Origin: Shimia sp040370365
GTDB taxonomy: Bacteria; Pseudomonadota; Alphaproteobacteria; Rhodobacterales; Rhodobacteraceae
Direction: 5' to 3'
DNA: 64,000 nucleotides
NCBI RefSeq assembly: GCF_040370365.1
Contig: NZ_BAABWQ010000003.1
Coordinates: 889,226 to 953,225 of the forward strand
The notes below the pieces were generated by a model. The model ran no database searches. It saw nothing but the letters and a program-made list of their open reading frames with translations, and had not been told where the DNA came from. The position numbers were made by a program, and so were the translations under genes. Positions 26,588-35,750 of this stretch are shown here, piece after piece; within the stretch, counting starts at the first letter, position 1, and each line of letters begins with the position of its first letter.

Positions 26588-28255
26588 TTAGTGATCGGCG
26601 AGAATCCAGCTTGAGGCTTTTTCTGCAATCATGATCGTGGGCGAATTGGTGTTGCCGCTGGTGATCTCCGGCATGACCGAGGCATCCACCACCCGAAGGC
26701 CCTTAACGCCCTTCATGCGCAGATGCGGGTCAAGAACAGCCGTGTGATCGTCCTCGCGCCCCATTTTGACAGTGCCCACCGGATGAAAGATCGTGCTGGC
26801 GATATCGCCCGCCAGTCGCGCCAGTTTTTCGTCGCTTTGGTATTGCACACCGGGCTTATACTCTTCTGGCGCATAGGGCTGCATCGCCGGTTGCCCCATG
26901 ATTTCGCGCACTTGACGCAGACTATCTGCCGCCACCTTACGGTCGTCAGCGGTGTCCAGATAGTTGGGCGAAATTAACGGCGCATCACGGAAGTTGTCCG
27001 ATGCAATCCGAACATGACCCCGGCTGGTCGGGTTTAGGTTACAAACGCTGACTGTTATGGCCGGGAAATCATGCAAATCATCGCCAAAGGCCTCAAGGCT
27101 GAGCGGTTGCACATGGTACTCCAGATTGGCATGTGTCCGGCTTGGATCAGAGCGGGTAAAGGCGCCCAGCTGGCTTGGCGACATGCTCATCGGGCCAGAG
27201 CGTTTAAACAGGTATTCCAGCCCGATCTTGGCTTTGCCAACCATGGAATTGGCCAAGCTGTTCAGGGTGCTGGTGCCTTTGACCTTGAAAACAGCGCGGA
27301 TCTGCAAATGGTCTTGTAGGTTTTCCCCCACATAGGGTTGATCCATCACGACATCGATGCCGTGCTCTTTCAGCAGGGCCGCCGGACCAATCCCGGACAG
27401 CTGCAGGATCTGTGGCGAGTTCAGCGCCCCGGCAGAGAGCACAACTTCGCGTTTTGCGCGCACCTCTACGGGTTGCCCCGCACGGCTGACCCTAGCGCCA
27501 ACACAGCGCAAAGCTCCATCGCTGTCTTTCTCAAAAGCCAGTTTTTCGACTTGAGCTTCAGTCCAGATGCTCAGGTTCTTGCGCTGCTTGACCGGGCGCA
27601 AAAAGGCCTTTGAGGTGTTCCATCGCCAACCAGACCGCTGGTTCACGTCGAAATAGCCAACACCGGCGTTGTCACCGCTGTTGAAATCGTCGGTCTTCTG
27701 GATGCCGGTCTCAACTGCCGCATCGGCAAAACTGTCCAGAACATCCCAGTTCAGCCGCTGCTTTTCGATCCGCCATTCGCCGCCATGCCCATGCATATCA
27801 GAAAACCGACTGTTGTTGCCGGTGACCGGGTCAGCGCCATCGTCCATCTTGTAATGGTCTTCATGCGCCTTGAAATCCGCCAGAGAGTTTTCCCAGTTCC
27901 AGGCCGCCTCACCGGTCACTTTGGCCCAGTTGTCATAGTCGCGCGCCTGACCGCGCATGTAGATCATGCCATTGATTGAGGAACAGCCCCCGAGTGTCTT
28001 GCCGCGCGGATAAAGCAGGCTGCGCCCGTTCAGCCCTTTGTCTGGTTGTGTTTTGTACATCCAGTCGGCGCGTGGGTTGCCGATGCAGTATAGATAGCCA
28101 ACGGGGATATGAATCCATGGGTAGCTGTCTGGCTTTCCAGCTTCCAGCAGGAGCACACGATTTGCTGGGTCTGCGCTTAGCCGATTGGCCATCAGGCACC
28201 CGGCCGAGCCTGCCCCGACCACAATATAGTCAAACCCTTTGAAACCATCCGCCAT
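26588..28255 (-). CDS. GMC-family FAD alcohol/choline dehydrogenase-like oxidoreductase
   Basis: 555 residues from ATG 28255; the longer frame from 28324 adds an unlikely N-tail. GMC hallmarks: FAD motif VVGAGSAGC near the start, PRGKTLGGCSSING (GMC signature 1), GALNSPQILQLSGIG (signature 2) and the C-terminal HPVGT and NTNSPT active-site segments, with His in the first. It would oxidise an alcohol with electron transfer to the membrane. It lies 47 bases upstream of the DddD-like gene on the same strand. In Halomonas a GMC enzyme, DddA, oxidises 3-hydroxypropionate from DMSP, which makes that role plausible here. Choline-type alcohols are the alternative. Confidence 0.88.
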   Translation of the reverse strand: MADGFKGFDYIVVGAGSAGCLMANRLSADPANRVLLLEAGKPDSYPWIHIPVGYLYCIGNPRADWMYKTQPDKGLNGRSLLYPRGKTLGGCSSINGMIYMRGQARDYDNWAKVTGEAAWNWENSLADFKAHEDHYKMDDGADPVTGNNSRFSDMHGHGGEWRIEKQRLNWDVLDSFADAAVETGIQKTDDFNSGDNAGVGYFDVNQRSGWRWNTSKAFLRPVKQRKNLSIWTEAQVEKLAFEKDSDGALRCVGARVSRAGQPVEVRAKREVVLSAGALNSPQILQLSGIGPAALLKEHGIDVVMDQPYVGENLQDHLQIRAVFKVKGTSTLNSLANSMVGKAKIGLEYLFKRSGPMSMSPSQLGAFTRSDPSRTHANLEYHVQPLSLEAFGDDLHDFPAITVSVCNLNPTSRGHVRIASDNFRDAPLISPNYLDTADDRKVAADSLRQVREIMGQPAMQPYAPEEYKPGVQYQSDEKLARLAGDIASTIFHPVGTVKMGREDDHTAVLDPHLRMKGVKGLRVVDASVMPEITSGNTNSPTIMIAEKASSWILADH

Positions 28256-28463
28256 ATTCACCACCCATCTTTCAGCCGTTTCACCGTTGATTGCGCGCCG
28301 AGAGGGTTGGTGAACTCTTGGCATTCAGGCGCCGTTGGCTGCGCCAAGAAACCAAGCTGTTCAGGTCACGTTGCCTCCCAGAACGCGGTTTCAGCGATCT
28401 CTGACGGACAAAGAGCAAGAAACCTAATGACAAATCCCACAATGCAATATTAAAAAAATTTAT

Positions 28464-29393
28464 ATGGATCGTTACTCGAACATAAACAGCATCTTGGCTT
28501 TTGTGACCGTTGCCCGCGAAGGCAGCGTTTCGCGTGCGGCTGAGGTGCTGAACCTGACCCAGCCAGCGATCAGTCACCAGATCAAGCGGCTGAGCACAGA
28601 AACAGGAATCACACTGTTCACGAGAACCGCCAGCGGGCTACAGATCAGCCACGATGGGGCTGCAGTCCTGTCAAAGGCCCAACAGGTCCTCGATGCTATG
28701 TCTGATTTTCAGCGCAGCGCTCGTCAGCGCTCGGGACAAGTCAGTGGAAAACTCACTATTGGTACCATTGTAGATCCTGAATTCATTCGTCTAGGACGGA
28801 TGCTGGCCCGATTGAGGACCGAGCATCCCGGTATCGCAACGGAGCTGGTTCATGGGGTAAGTGGGGACATTCTTGCATGGCTCAAGCGAGGCCGCATCGA
28901 TGCTGGTTTCTATCTATGTGGTCCAGACGACCTGCAACAGCTCGAAGCTGAAAGCGAAGACAAAATACACGCAATTCGACTTGCAGATTTCCGATACCAC
29001 GTTGTTGGACCAGCCGGATGGCAAAAGCAGATCGAAGATGCAAGCTGGGCGCAGCTGGCGACTCTTCCCTGGATTGGTACACCTGAGACATCTGTCCACT
29101 ATCGGTTACTCAGCAAAGTTTATGGAGATCAAAACAATCTTCTGAACGTGGTTGCCTTGGTCGATCAGGAAGCATCAATGTTAGAAATGGTCAGATCAGG
29201 AATTGGCCTGAGCCTCTGCCGAGAGTCGATCGCGCTCCATCAGAAACAAACTTTCGGTCTGGCCGTCTGCAATACAGTGTCGGTGCCTGCTTGTCTCTGT
29301 TTTGTTGCTTTGGAGCGTCGCAACGAGAATCCAATACTTACTGAGGTCTTTGCCCTTCTAGAGAGTTCATGGTCGCTGTCAGAACGACACTGA
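28464..29393 (+). CDS. LysR-family transcriptional regulator
   Basis: 309 residues. The HTH is clear: ILAFVTVAREGSVSRAAEVLNLTQPAISHQIKRL. The effector domain follows. It is divergent from the GMC and DddD-like genes with about 200 bases between the starts, and so is their likely regulator. The region before it is AT-rich (ATATTAAAAAAATTTAT) with no strong ribosome site. It converges on the IclR gene with a hairpin in between. Confidence 0.88.
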   Translation: MDRYSNINSILAFVTVAREGSVSRAAEVLNLTQPAISHQIKRLSTETGITLFTRTASGLQISHDGAAVLSKAQQVLDAMSDFQRSARQRSGQVSGKLTIGTIVDPEFIRLGRMLARLRTEHPGIATELVHGVSGDILAWLKRGRIDAGFYLCGPDDLQQLEAESEDKIHAIRLADFRYHVVGPAGWQKQIEDASWAQLATLPWIGTPETSVHYRLLSKVYGDQNNLLNVVALVDQEASMLEMVRSGIGLSLCRESIALHQKQTFGLAVCNTVSVPACLCFVALERRNENPILTEVFALLESSWSLSERH

Positions 29394-29428
29394 GGAATGG
29401 ATCAAGACTGTTTTAATCTCTAGTGGAA

Positions 29429-29452
29429 GTGACGCATTTGAAATGCGTTCAC
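29429..29452. terminator. Hairpin between convergent LysR and IclR genes
   Basis: GTGACGCATT pairs with AATGCGTTCAC (one bulged A), loop TGA, in the 140 bases between two gene ends. It may act as a two-way terminator; no long T run follows on either side. Confidence 0.45.
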
Positions 29453-29534
29453 CCTAGTAATTGTTGTCTAATCCGATGTTTTGTTTGCGTTGGCTCTAGG
29501 AGACTTTCGGCATGCCTCTACTTAAAGGGAATTT

Positions 29535-30326
29535 TTAAGTAGCAGATTCGCTGCGATACAATACTGCTAGTTTCTCTGCAGCTTCCTGAAGAGGAGCAAG
29601 AAAACCAATTATCTCTGTCAATTGATAACGCTGAACAGGTGCGTGTATCGAAAGTGTCGCCACAAGCCTTCCCTGTGGATCAAGTATCGGCACTGCGATT
29701 GCCGCCATACCTGTCATAAACTCTTCGTTGTCGGTGGAGTAACCACGTTCGCCAATCACTTTGAGTTCCGCCCGTAGGATATCAGGAGATGTGATGGATT
29801 TTTCCGTTTCCGGCTTCAATGCTTGGGCATCAAGAACACCGTTCAGAGTCGCGGAACGCAATGTAGAAAGATACATTTTACCACTAGCGGTGCAATGAAA
29901 CGGTACTTGCGTCCCTCTAGGTAACTGAATGCGCAAAGGCCATTTGGTTTCGACACGATCAAGGTAAGTCATACCTTCTCGATCCGGAATGGCTAGATTG
30001 CAGGTTTCACCAACTTTCTCTGCGACCCCTTTGAGGATCGCGAGTCGGGCTGTGCGCACCCGTTCGGAGGACATTGTATTCACAGCAAGGGACCGGAGGC
30101 GATCCCCCGGGCCATATGATCTCCCATCCAGATCACGCTGTAAAAACCCTTCTGTTTCAGCGGTTTGCAGCAGACGGTGAACGGTCGGCTTGGGCAATCC
30201 CAATGTCTCGATCAGGTCTGCGGGCTTGACTGCGACTCCTAAACGCGCAACTTCCTCCAAAATCATCAGCAACCGTAAGTTGGTTGGGATCTGTGTTTCT
30301 TTCGAAGTCATCGCGTCGTTGGGCAT
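29535..30326 (-). CDS. IclR-family transcriptional regulator
   Basis: 263 residues. N-terminal winged helix-turn-helix (LLMILEEVARLG, then LPKPTVHRLLQTAE) and a C-terminal IclR effector domain with the FHCTASGKMYLS and TDNEEFMTGMAAIAVPI segments. IclR proteins bind small carboxylic or aromatic acids. It lies 11 bases after dctM of the second TRAP operon on the same strand, so it is made with the transporter and probably controls it; a dyad at 33725-33741 in front of that operon is a candidate site. Confidence 0.9.
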   Translation of the reverse strand: MPNDAMTSKETQIPTNLRLLMILEEVARLGVAVKPADLIETLGLPKPTVHRLLQTAETEGFLQRDLDGRSYGPGDRLRSLAVNTMSSERVRTARLAILKGVAEKVGETCNLAIPDREGMTYLDRVETKWPLRIQLPRGTQVPFHCTASGKMYLSTLRSATLNGVLDAQALKPETEKSITSPDILRAELKVIGERGYSTDNEEFMTGMAAIAVPILDPQGRLVATLSIHAPVQRYQLTEIIGFLAPLQEAAEKLAVLYRSESAT

Positions 30327-30337
30327 TGCATCACTTG

Positions 30338-31699
30338 TTATCTGTTTGGCAAGAGCATCAATGCAAGATCTGGTACAAGCGACACCAGAATCCAGACTGA
30401 GATCAGGGCTACTAGGTATGGCACTGTATAGGGAAGAAGCCGGAAATAGGGAACACCGGTCACTCCTGATGCGACATATAGATTCAACCCGTAGGGCGGC
30501 GTGATAAATCCGATGGACGCGCCCACAAGAAAGATAACCGAGAAATGAATTGGATCTATACCGACTGAGGCAGCGATCGGCGCCAAGATTGGCGCCAAAA
30601 TGATTGTTACAGGCAAGCTCTCCAACACCATTCCCGAGAAAAACACAATAACCATCGATGTGAACAACACAGCATAATAGCCCCCCATCGAAGTGACAAA
30701 ATCACCGATGACTTGCTGCGCGCCAAGTAAAGACAGAATTTGCTGCATAACGACCGAAATCGCAATCAGAGGGGCAAGAATGCCTGTGATCTGTGCTGAA
30801 CGCACAACGATCGACGGGATTTTCGGGATCGTGAATCCCTCTACCACGAACATCTCGACATAGCTTTTGTCGGAAATTGGTTTATCGTCACCCGCCCCCA
30901 TAATCTTATTGATTGGATAGCTGACTAAACCGGCGATTACGCAAAACCCCACTGTCACACCAGCTGCTTCGGTAGGAGAGAACTTACCAGTATAGATGCC
31001 CCACAAGACCAACCCGATGGCGAAAAAGCCCAGCCATGCTCCAAATGCAGTTTTCAAGACGCGGTTCATTTGAAGTGGGATCAGGTGGCCCCAACCATTT
31101 ATCCGACAGATGATCCAGCAAGCTATCTGCATACCAATCACCATCAAAGCGCCAGGCAAGATTCCCGCGACGAACAGATCTGAGATGGGTAGGTTTAGCA
31201 AAAAGCCATACACAATGAAGATGATGGACGGCGGAATAATAATGCCGACGGTGCCACCGGCTGCAGCCGTTGCCGCAGAAAAGCGCTCGTCGTAGCCGCC
31301 CTTTACCATTTCTGGATGCAGCATAGACCCGATCGTCGCCGTCGTTGCCGAATTTGACCCCGAGATCGCCGCAAACAATCCGCAGGCGCCCAGCGCGGCC
31401 ATGGCAAGTCCGCCACGTAGCCAGCCCAGACAGGCGTATGCAAAGTCAGAAAGCCGTCTGGCGATGCCCGATTGGTTAATCAGGTCGCCGGTTAAAATGA
31501 ACAGCGGCATCGCCAGCAAAGCGAACCCTTTGTTGAACACGTTCAACAGTTCCGCTCCCATGTTATCAAGGGTCAGGCCGAGCACAAACGAACACCCGAT
31601 CACCCAATAAGCAATGACCAAAAACACCGGAACGCCCAGCATAAAAAACAATGTAACCCCGAGAGAAATCAATGTGACCCATGTTCCGTCAGTCATCAC
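30338..31699 (-). CDS. TRAP transporter large permease (DctM type)
   Basis: 453 residues with about 12 hydrophobic segments. DctM features include the SGSNSATTATIGSMLHPEM segment, GIIIPPSIIFIVYGFLL and TPPYGLNLYVA. A longer loop with charged residues (about 255-275) is present. It forms the transport channel for solute from the DctP at 32465. The start overlaps the dctQ stop as ATGA, and the IclR gene follows. Confidence 0.93.
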   Translation of the reverse strand: MMTDGTWVTLISLGVTLFFMLGVPVFLVIAYWVIGCSFVLGLTLDNMGAELLNVFNKGFALLAMPLFILTGDLINQSGIARRLSDFAYACLGWLRGGLAMAALGACGLFAAISGSNSATTATIGSMLHPEMVKGGYDERFSAATAAAGGTVGIIIPPSIIFIVYGFLLNLPISDLFVAGILPGALMVIGMQIACWIICRINGWGHLIPLQMNRVLKTAFGAWLGFFAIGLVLWGIYTGKFSPTEAAGVTVGFCVIAGLVSYPINKIMGAGDDKPISDKSYVEMFVVEGFTIPKIPSIVVRSAQITGILAPLIAISVVMQQILSLLGAQQVIGDFVTSMGGYYAVLFTSMVIVFFSGMVLESLPVTIILAPILAPIAASVGIDPIHFSVIFLVGASIGFITPPYGLNLYVASGVTGVPYFRLLPYTVPYLVALISVWILVSLVPDLALMLLPNR

Positions 31700-32364
31700 A
31701 CATCCCCTCCGATGACAGCTTGCTTGATCAGCGGCTGTCTGCTGCGCCAGTTCGAAAAATCGTCTTTCAGGTTCTCAAAAATCCGACCTACCATTAGGAG
31801 GAAAGCCAGCGGGGCCGTGATCAGAAACCACCACTGCATGATGTCATCAGTGCCCAAAACAATCTGAAAGTTCGAGGCAGACAAAGCCGTCACACGCGTT
31901 GTTGTCACCAGAGCAATCACTGCGAAAGCGAACCACAGCACAGCATCAAGCACCAGGCAGGCCATTTGTCCGTTAGGCGGCATAGCTGTTCTGAATTCGG
32001 CAAAGCTCAGGTGTGTGCGCAGTCGCACGTTAAAAGCTGCGCCGAACCAGGCCATGACCATAAACAGCAAGGGCGGAATTGTCGTGGACCATGGTTGTTG
32101 GTTGGAAAAAACGAACCGGTCGATCACCCCCCAAAAAATGATGAACGCAATGGCAAGATAACTCCAGACCATGATCGTACGCTCAAGATGTCGATCCAAA
32201 AGCGGCACTTTTGAGTAAATCCACATAACCATCAGGCCACCGAAAGCCGCAACAAATGTTCCAACTGCCCATACAGCATCGGATTTTAGTGCATTCCGAA
32301 TTTCGTAGCTGTCCTGCGACGCAAAGGCGCTCAAAATCGCACCCAAATCGGCCCAAAAACCCAT
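31696..32364 (-). CDS. TRAP transporter small permease (DctQ type)
   Basis: 222 residues with four main hydrophobic helices (near 35-55, 70-90, 100-118, 140-160) and a last one near 180-195. A RLRTHLSFAEF segment stands where DctQ proteins usually have the GGHIRV-type loop. ATG 32364 follows a very strong GGGGGGAGGA ribosome site, which decides against the longer frame from 32496. It partners DctM, whose start it overlaps (ATGA). Confidence 0.85.
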   Translation of the reverse strand: MGFWADLGAILSAFASQDSYEIRNALKSDAVWAVGTFVAAFGGLMVMWIYSKVPLLDRHLERTIMVWSYLAIAFIIFWGVIDRFVFSNQQPWSTTIPPLLFMVMAWFGAAFNVRLRTHLSFAEFRTAMPPNGQMACLVLDAVLWFAFAVIALVTTTRVTALSASNFQIVLGTDDIMQWWFLITAPLAFLLMVGRIFENLKDDFSNWRSRQPLIKQAVIGGDV

Positions 32365-32422
32365 CAATTCCTCCCCCCTTGAAGCCCTCCGGACGAGCCG
32401 GCTCGATGGGCAAAATAGTCCA

Positions 32423-32444
32423 GTTGGCGCGAAATCGCGCCAAC
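32423..32444 (-). terminator. Intercistronic hairpin after second dctP
   Basis: Perfect 9-bp stem GTTGGCGCG (32423-32431) with CGCGCCAAC (32436-32444), loop 4, 20 bases after the dctP stop and before dctQ. Likely stabilises the dctP message or attenuates downstream expression. Confidence 0.7.
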
Positions 32445-32464
32445 CTTTTTCATTTATGGAGTGT

Positions 32465-33697
32465 TTATGATTTCCACCAACGACGAGGTTCAACATTCTC
32501 AGGTTTCATTTCTTTTGGAACCTGACGCGCAATGTCATAGATTTCCTGATAGGTATCGATGCCACCGGCCCAGCCGTTCAGACGGTCACGCCATTTCTCC
32601 CAAAGTTGTGGCTGAAATTCCGGCGAACACATCTCTTCGGCCATCTTAATTTGGTCATCAGCGAGGAATGCGTTTCGGACATTGTTTTGCGCAAAAATAG
32701 TATCCGGCATCTGCGGGTCAGAATGGCCCACGGTTTTGACCAGCGCCGCTTCATTCGCCGCCTGAACATGAGTTTGCGCCCAATACGAAGACTCCATCAC
32801 AGCATCCTGCAAATACCCTTCGAGACCATCAAACACAGCAGCGCTCATGGAGGTATGCTCCGTGCCACAGAAGAATTTGAGGTCGACCGACTGACTCACG
32901 ACGGGCGACATATTGGCATATGCCACAGCCGACGCCCAGGTTTCTGCTCCATCAATCAAGCCTTGTTTCAGACCATCAAGGGTTTCCTCCCAAGCAACAG
33001 GAACCGGATTCAGGTTTAGCGCCTGCATTGCAATCCGCCCGAGTTGTGTGCCCGTGACGCGGTTTTTTGTCCCGAACAATTGCTCAAGCTTAGTTACCGT
33101 CGGTTTGTCTTCCCAACCTAGACCAAGCTGAATGCCACGCAGCTCACAGTGACTGAAAAGAAATTTCAAACCATGACGTTTTTCGAGCGGCTCCCGGAGA
33201 ATCCGCTGTGACTCAGGGCTGTAGAGGAAGTGATACTGAGAGGCCCGGCCTGGGAACATGTAGGCATAGTCCAACACATTCAAATAGGGCGCGCCACCAG
33301 CAGAGTTTTGGGTCGATGCGGCGTAGATATCAACGATCCCTTGCTGGGTTTTTTCCACGCAAGAAGTCTGTCCACAGATCTGATTGTTGCCAATGAACTC
33401 GATACGAATTTCGCCGTCGGTGCGGCTCTCCAAATCACGGGCAAATTCAAGCGCACCAGCGCGTTCAATCAACAGGTTTTGGGCGTTGAAGCCTGCTGCG
33501 CCAAACTTCAACGTATGCTTCGCGGGTTTGGCAAAGCGTTTTTCATAGGTCGACTCTGCTGCGCTGGCGAGGTTGGCCAACGACATTGCCCCCCCGAACC
33601 CTCCGGCTGCCAAAAGCGTCGAACTCATACCAAAGCGCCCTGCAACACGGAACAGGTCACGCCGCGAAATTTTTTTCAGATTATCACCTACGCTCAT
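32465..33697 (-). CDS. TRAP transporter substrate-binding protein with Tat signal
   Basis: 410 residues, longer than most DctP proteins. The N-terminus carries a twin-arginine signal (SRRDLFRVAG, then a hydrophobic core and ASA cleavage near 46), so it is probably exported folded by Tat. The mature domain is a DctP-like binding protein that includes several cysteines (GQTSC, SHCEL). Tat export often goes with ligands or cofactors bound before export. It is the first gene of the second TRAP operon, divergent from the second GMC gene. Ligand unknown. Confidence 0.88.
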   Translation of the reverse strand: MSVGDNLKKISRRDLFRVAGRFGMSSTLLAAGGFGGAMSLANLASAAESTYEKRFAKPAKHTLKFGAAGFNAQNLLIERAGALEFARDLESRTDGEIRIEFIGNNQICGQTSCVEKTQQGIVDIYAASTQNSAGGAPYLNVLDYAYMFPGRASQYHFLYSPESQRILREPLEKRHGLKFLFSHCELRGIQLGLGWEDKPTVTKLEQLFGTKNRVTGTQLGRIAMQALNLNPVPVAWEETLDGLKQGLIDGAETWASAVAYANMSPVVSQSVDLKFFCGTEHTSMSAAVFDGLEGYLQDAVMESSYWAQTHVQAANEAALVKTVGHSDPQMPDTIFAQNNVRNAFLADDQIKMAEEMCSPEFQPQLWEKWRDRLNGWAGGIDTYQEIYDIARQVPKEMKPENVEPRRWWKS

Positions 33698-33724
33698 TTT
33701 CTCTCCTCCCTAGAGTTACTTTAT

Positions 33725-33741
33725 TGAGACTTGTGGTCTCA
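33725..33741. promoter_or_regulatory. Candidate operator between TRAP and GMC genes
   Basis: TGAGAC (33725-33730) and GTCTCA (33736-33741) form a perfect dyad with a 5-base spacer, in the 120-base divergent promoter region. The IclR protein encoded at the end of the TRAP operon is the obvious candidate to bind it. Confidence 0.5.
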
Positions 33742-33816
33742 TTATTAGTGACTTATTGAAAGATGACGCAAGGGAATTTTGAAATCCGCCAGAATCGAAG
33801 CTCAAGGGAACTCCAT

Positions 33817-35430
33817 ATGTCGCAGAAAACAGCCGACTTTCTGATAGTAGGAGCAGGATCAGCTGGATGCGTTCTAGCTAACAGGTTGAGCGCAGATTCA
33901 TCTAAAAAGGTGATTCTTCTCGAAGCCGGCGGTCGCGACGTGAACCCTTGGATTCATGTTCCGGTGGGCTATTTTAAAACACTCCACAACCCGCATACAG
34001 ATTGGTGTTACAAGTCTGAACCGGATCCGGGTTTGAGTGGTCGATCCCTCGATTGGCCTCGTGGAAAGACGCTTGGCGGTTCGAGCTCTATCAATGGTTT
34101 GCTTTATGTGCGCGGTCAAAAGGAGGACTATGACCGTTGGGCACAACGCGGCAACCGCGGCTGGAGCTACGATGATGTCTTACCCTTGTTCAAACGGTCG
34201 GAGTCACACGAAAGCGGAGAGAACGAATACCACGGCAAAGACGGAAACCTTTCTGTTTCACTGATCCGCGCCAAGAGCAACATTTCTGAAGCTTTTATCG
34301 ATGCGGCAGTCGAAATGGGGGTCCCAAAAACCAACGATTACAATGGGGAAAAACAAGAGGGCGCAGGCTATTTTCACCAAACCGCGCGCAACGGATTTCG
34401 GTGTTCAAGCGCCAAGGCTTTCCTGAACCCGGCCAAAAAGCGCCCCAATTTGGAGGTGCTGACACACGCACATACCGAGTGTTTGCTGTTTGAACCTACG
34501 GATCCCAAAAGGGTGATCGGTGTGCGTTACTTGCGCAAGGGTCAAGCGCATGAAGTGATGCTCAATCCCGGCGGCGAGGTCATACTGTCAGCGGGTGCGA
34601 TCGGGTCGCCACAAATTCTGGAACTGTCAGGGATCGGCCGCGGGACGATTTTGCAGAACGCAGGTGTTGAAGTGCGGCACGAATTGCCCGGCGTCGGTGA
34701 AAATCTTCAGGATCATTTGCAGATCCGCCTTGTGTACGAAGTCAATGTGGCCACCATGAACGACGCCATCAACAAGTTCATGCCGCGTATGGGTATCGGG
34801 CTGAACTATATGATGTACCGCAAAGGGCCCATGAGTCTGGGTGCCAGTCAGGTCTGCATTTTCGCAAAATCCATGGAGGGGCTTGAGACACCAGATATAC
34901 AGTTCCACTTCCAACCCCTGAGCGCGGACAAACCAGGGATCGAAATGCACCCGTTTTCAGGCATCACCTCCTCAGTCTGCCAATTGCGACCAGAAAGCCG
35001 TGGCCACATCCATATTTCGTCACCGAACGCGATAGACTATCCAAAGATCGTGCCCAACTACCTATCGGCAACGGCTGACCAGCTGTGTGCCGTACGTGCT
35101 ATCAAATTTGCACGGGCTATGACGCGGACTAAAGCACTGAGACCCTATGTCGTGCGTGAACATGTACCCAACAACAATCCTCAGACAGACGAAGAGCTGC
35201 TCAAATGCGCGCGCGAAATCAGCCAGACAATCTATCACCCCACAAGCACCTGCCGCATGGGTAAGGACGACATGGCTGTGGTAGATGATCGACTTCGTGT
35301 GCATGGGATCTCAGGTCTGCGCGTGGCAGATGCATCGATCATGCCGGACATTGTTTCAGGCAATACCAACGCCCCAACCATCATGATTGGTGAGAAAGCC
35401 AGCGATATGATTTTAGAGGACCGGCGGTAA
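33817..35430 (+). CDS. GMC-family FAD oxidoreductase (second copy)
   Basis: 537 residues from ATG 33817, which follows AAGGGAA; the frame from 33763 has no ribosome site. Hallmarks: FAD motif LIVGAGSAGC, PRGKTLGGSSSING, GAIGSPQILELSGIG and the C-terminal YHPTSTCRMG and NTNAPT. It resembles the GMC protein at 26588 throughout and is likely a paralogue with different alcohol preference. It is divergent from the Tat-dependent TRAP operon, which suggests that the TRAP solute, or its product, is the alcohol oxidised. Confidence 0.88.
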   Translation: MSQKTADFLIVGAGSAGCVLANRLSADSSKKVILLEAGGRDVNPWIHVPVGYFKTLHNPHTDWCYKSEPDPGLSGRSLDWPRGKTLGGSSSINGLLYVRGQKEDYDRWAQRGNRGWSYDDVLPLFKRSESHESGENEYHGKDGNLSVSLIRAKSNISEAFIDAAVEMGVPKTNDYNGEKQEGAGYFHQTARNGFRCSSAKAFLNPAKKRPNLEVLTHAHTECLLFEPTDPKRVIGVRYLRKGQAHEVMLNPGGEVILSAGAIGSPQILELSGIGRGTILQNAGVEVRHELPGVGENLQDHLQIRLVYEVNVATMNDAINKFMPRMGIGLNYMMYRKGPMSLGASQVCIFAKSMEGLETPDIQFHFQPLSADKPGIEMHPFSGITSSVCQLRPESRGHIHISSPNAIDYPKIVPNYLSATADQLCAVRAIKFARAMTRTKALRPYVVREHVPNNNPQTDEELLKCAREISQTIYHPTSTCRMGKDDMAVVDDRLRVHGISGLRVADASIMPDIVSGNTNAPTIMIGEKASDMILEDRR

Positions 35431-35750
35431 ATCCCAGCCTTTACCTCTTAGCTCGCATACTATCGAAAGCGGATTGGTACCAATGACACGCAGGTCGCCT
35501 TCAATTACATCCAGTTTCGGGATGCCGGTCCCAACGCCGATGACACTCGCATCACGCAGTTCAAGCCGGAGCTATGGAAACCAGACCGGACGCGCCTGAC
35601 GCAGTTGATGGATCGTGTGCGGACGAGATGGCGACAAAGAAATCTTCGCGGAATTTTGGACATAATACTATGATCCTAAAACGAAAAATGGATGGGATCG
35701 CCGCCGCTCCCTTTTGTGGCGTTGATGCAAGCGGCGAAGGATACAAATTG
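35431..35750. other. Gap with possible gene remnant
   Basis: No supported gene. A plus-strand frame from about 35452 to 35671 is open without a start codon and reads like protein (FNYIQFRDAG, ITQFKPELW), so it may be a remnant of a lost gene. I do not recognise the family. Confidence 0.3.
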
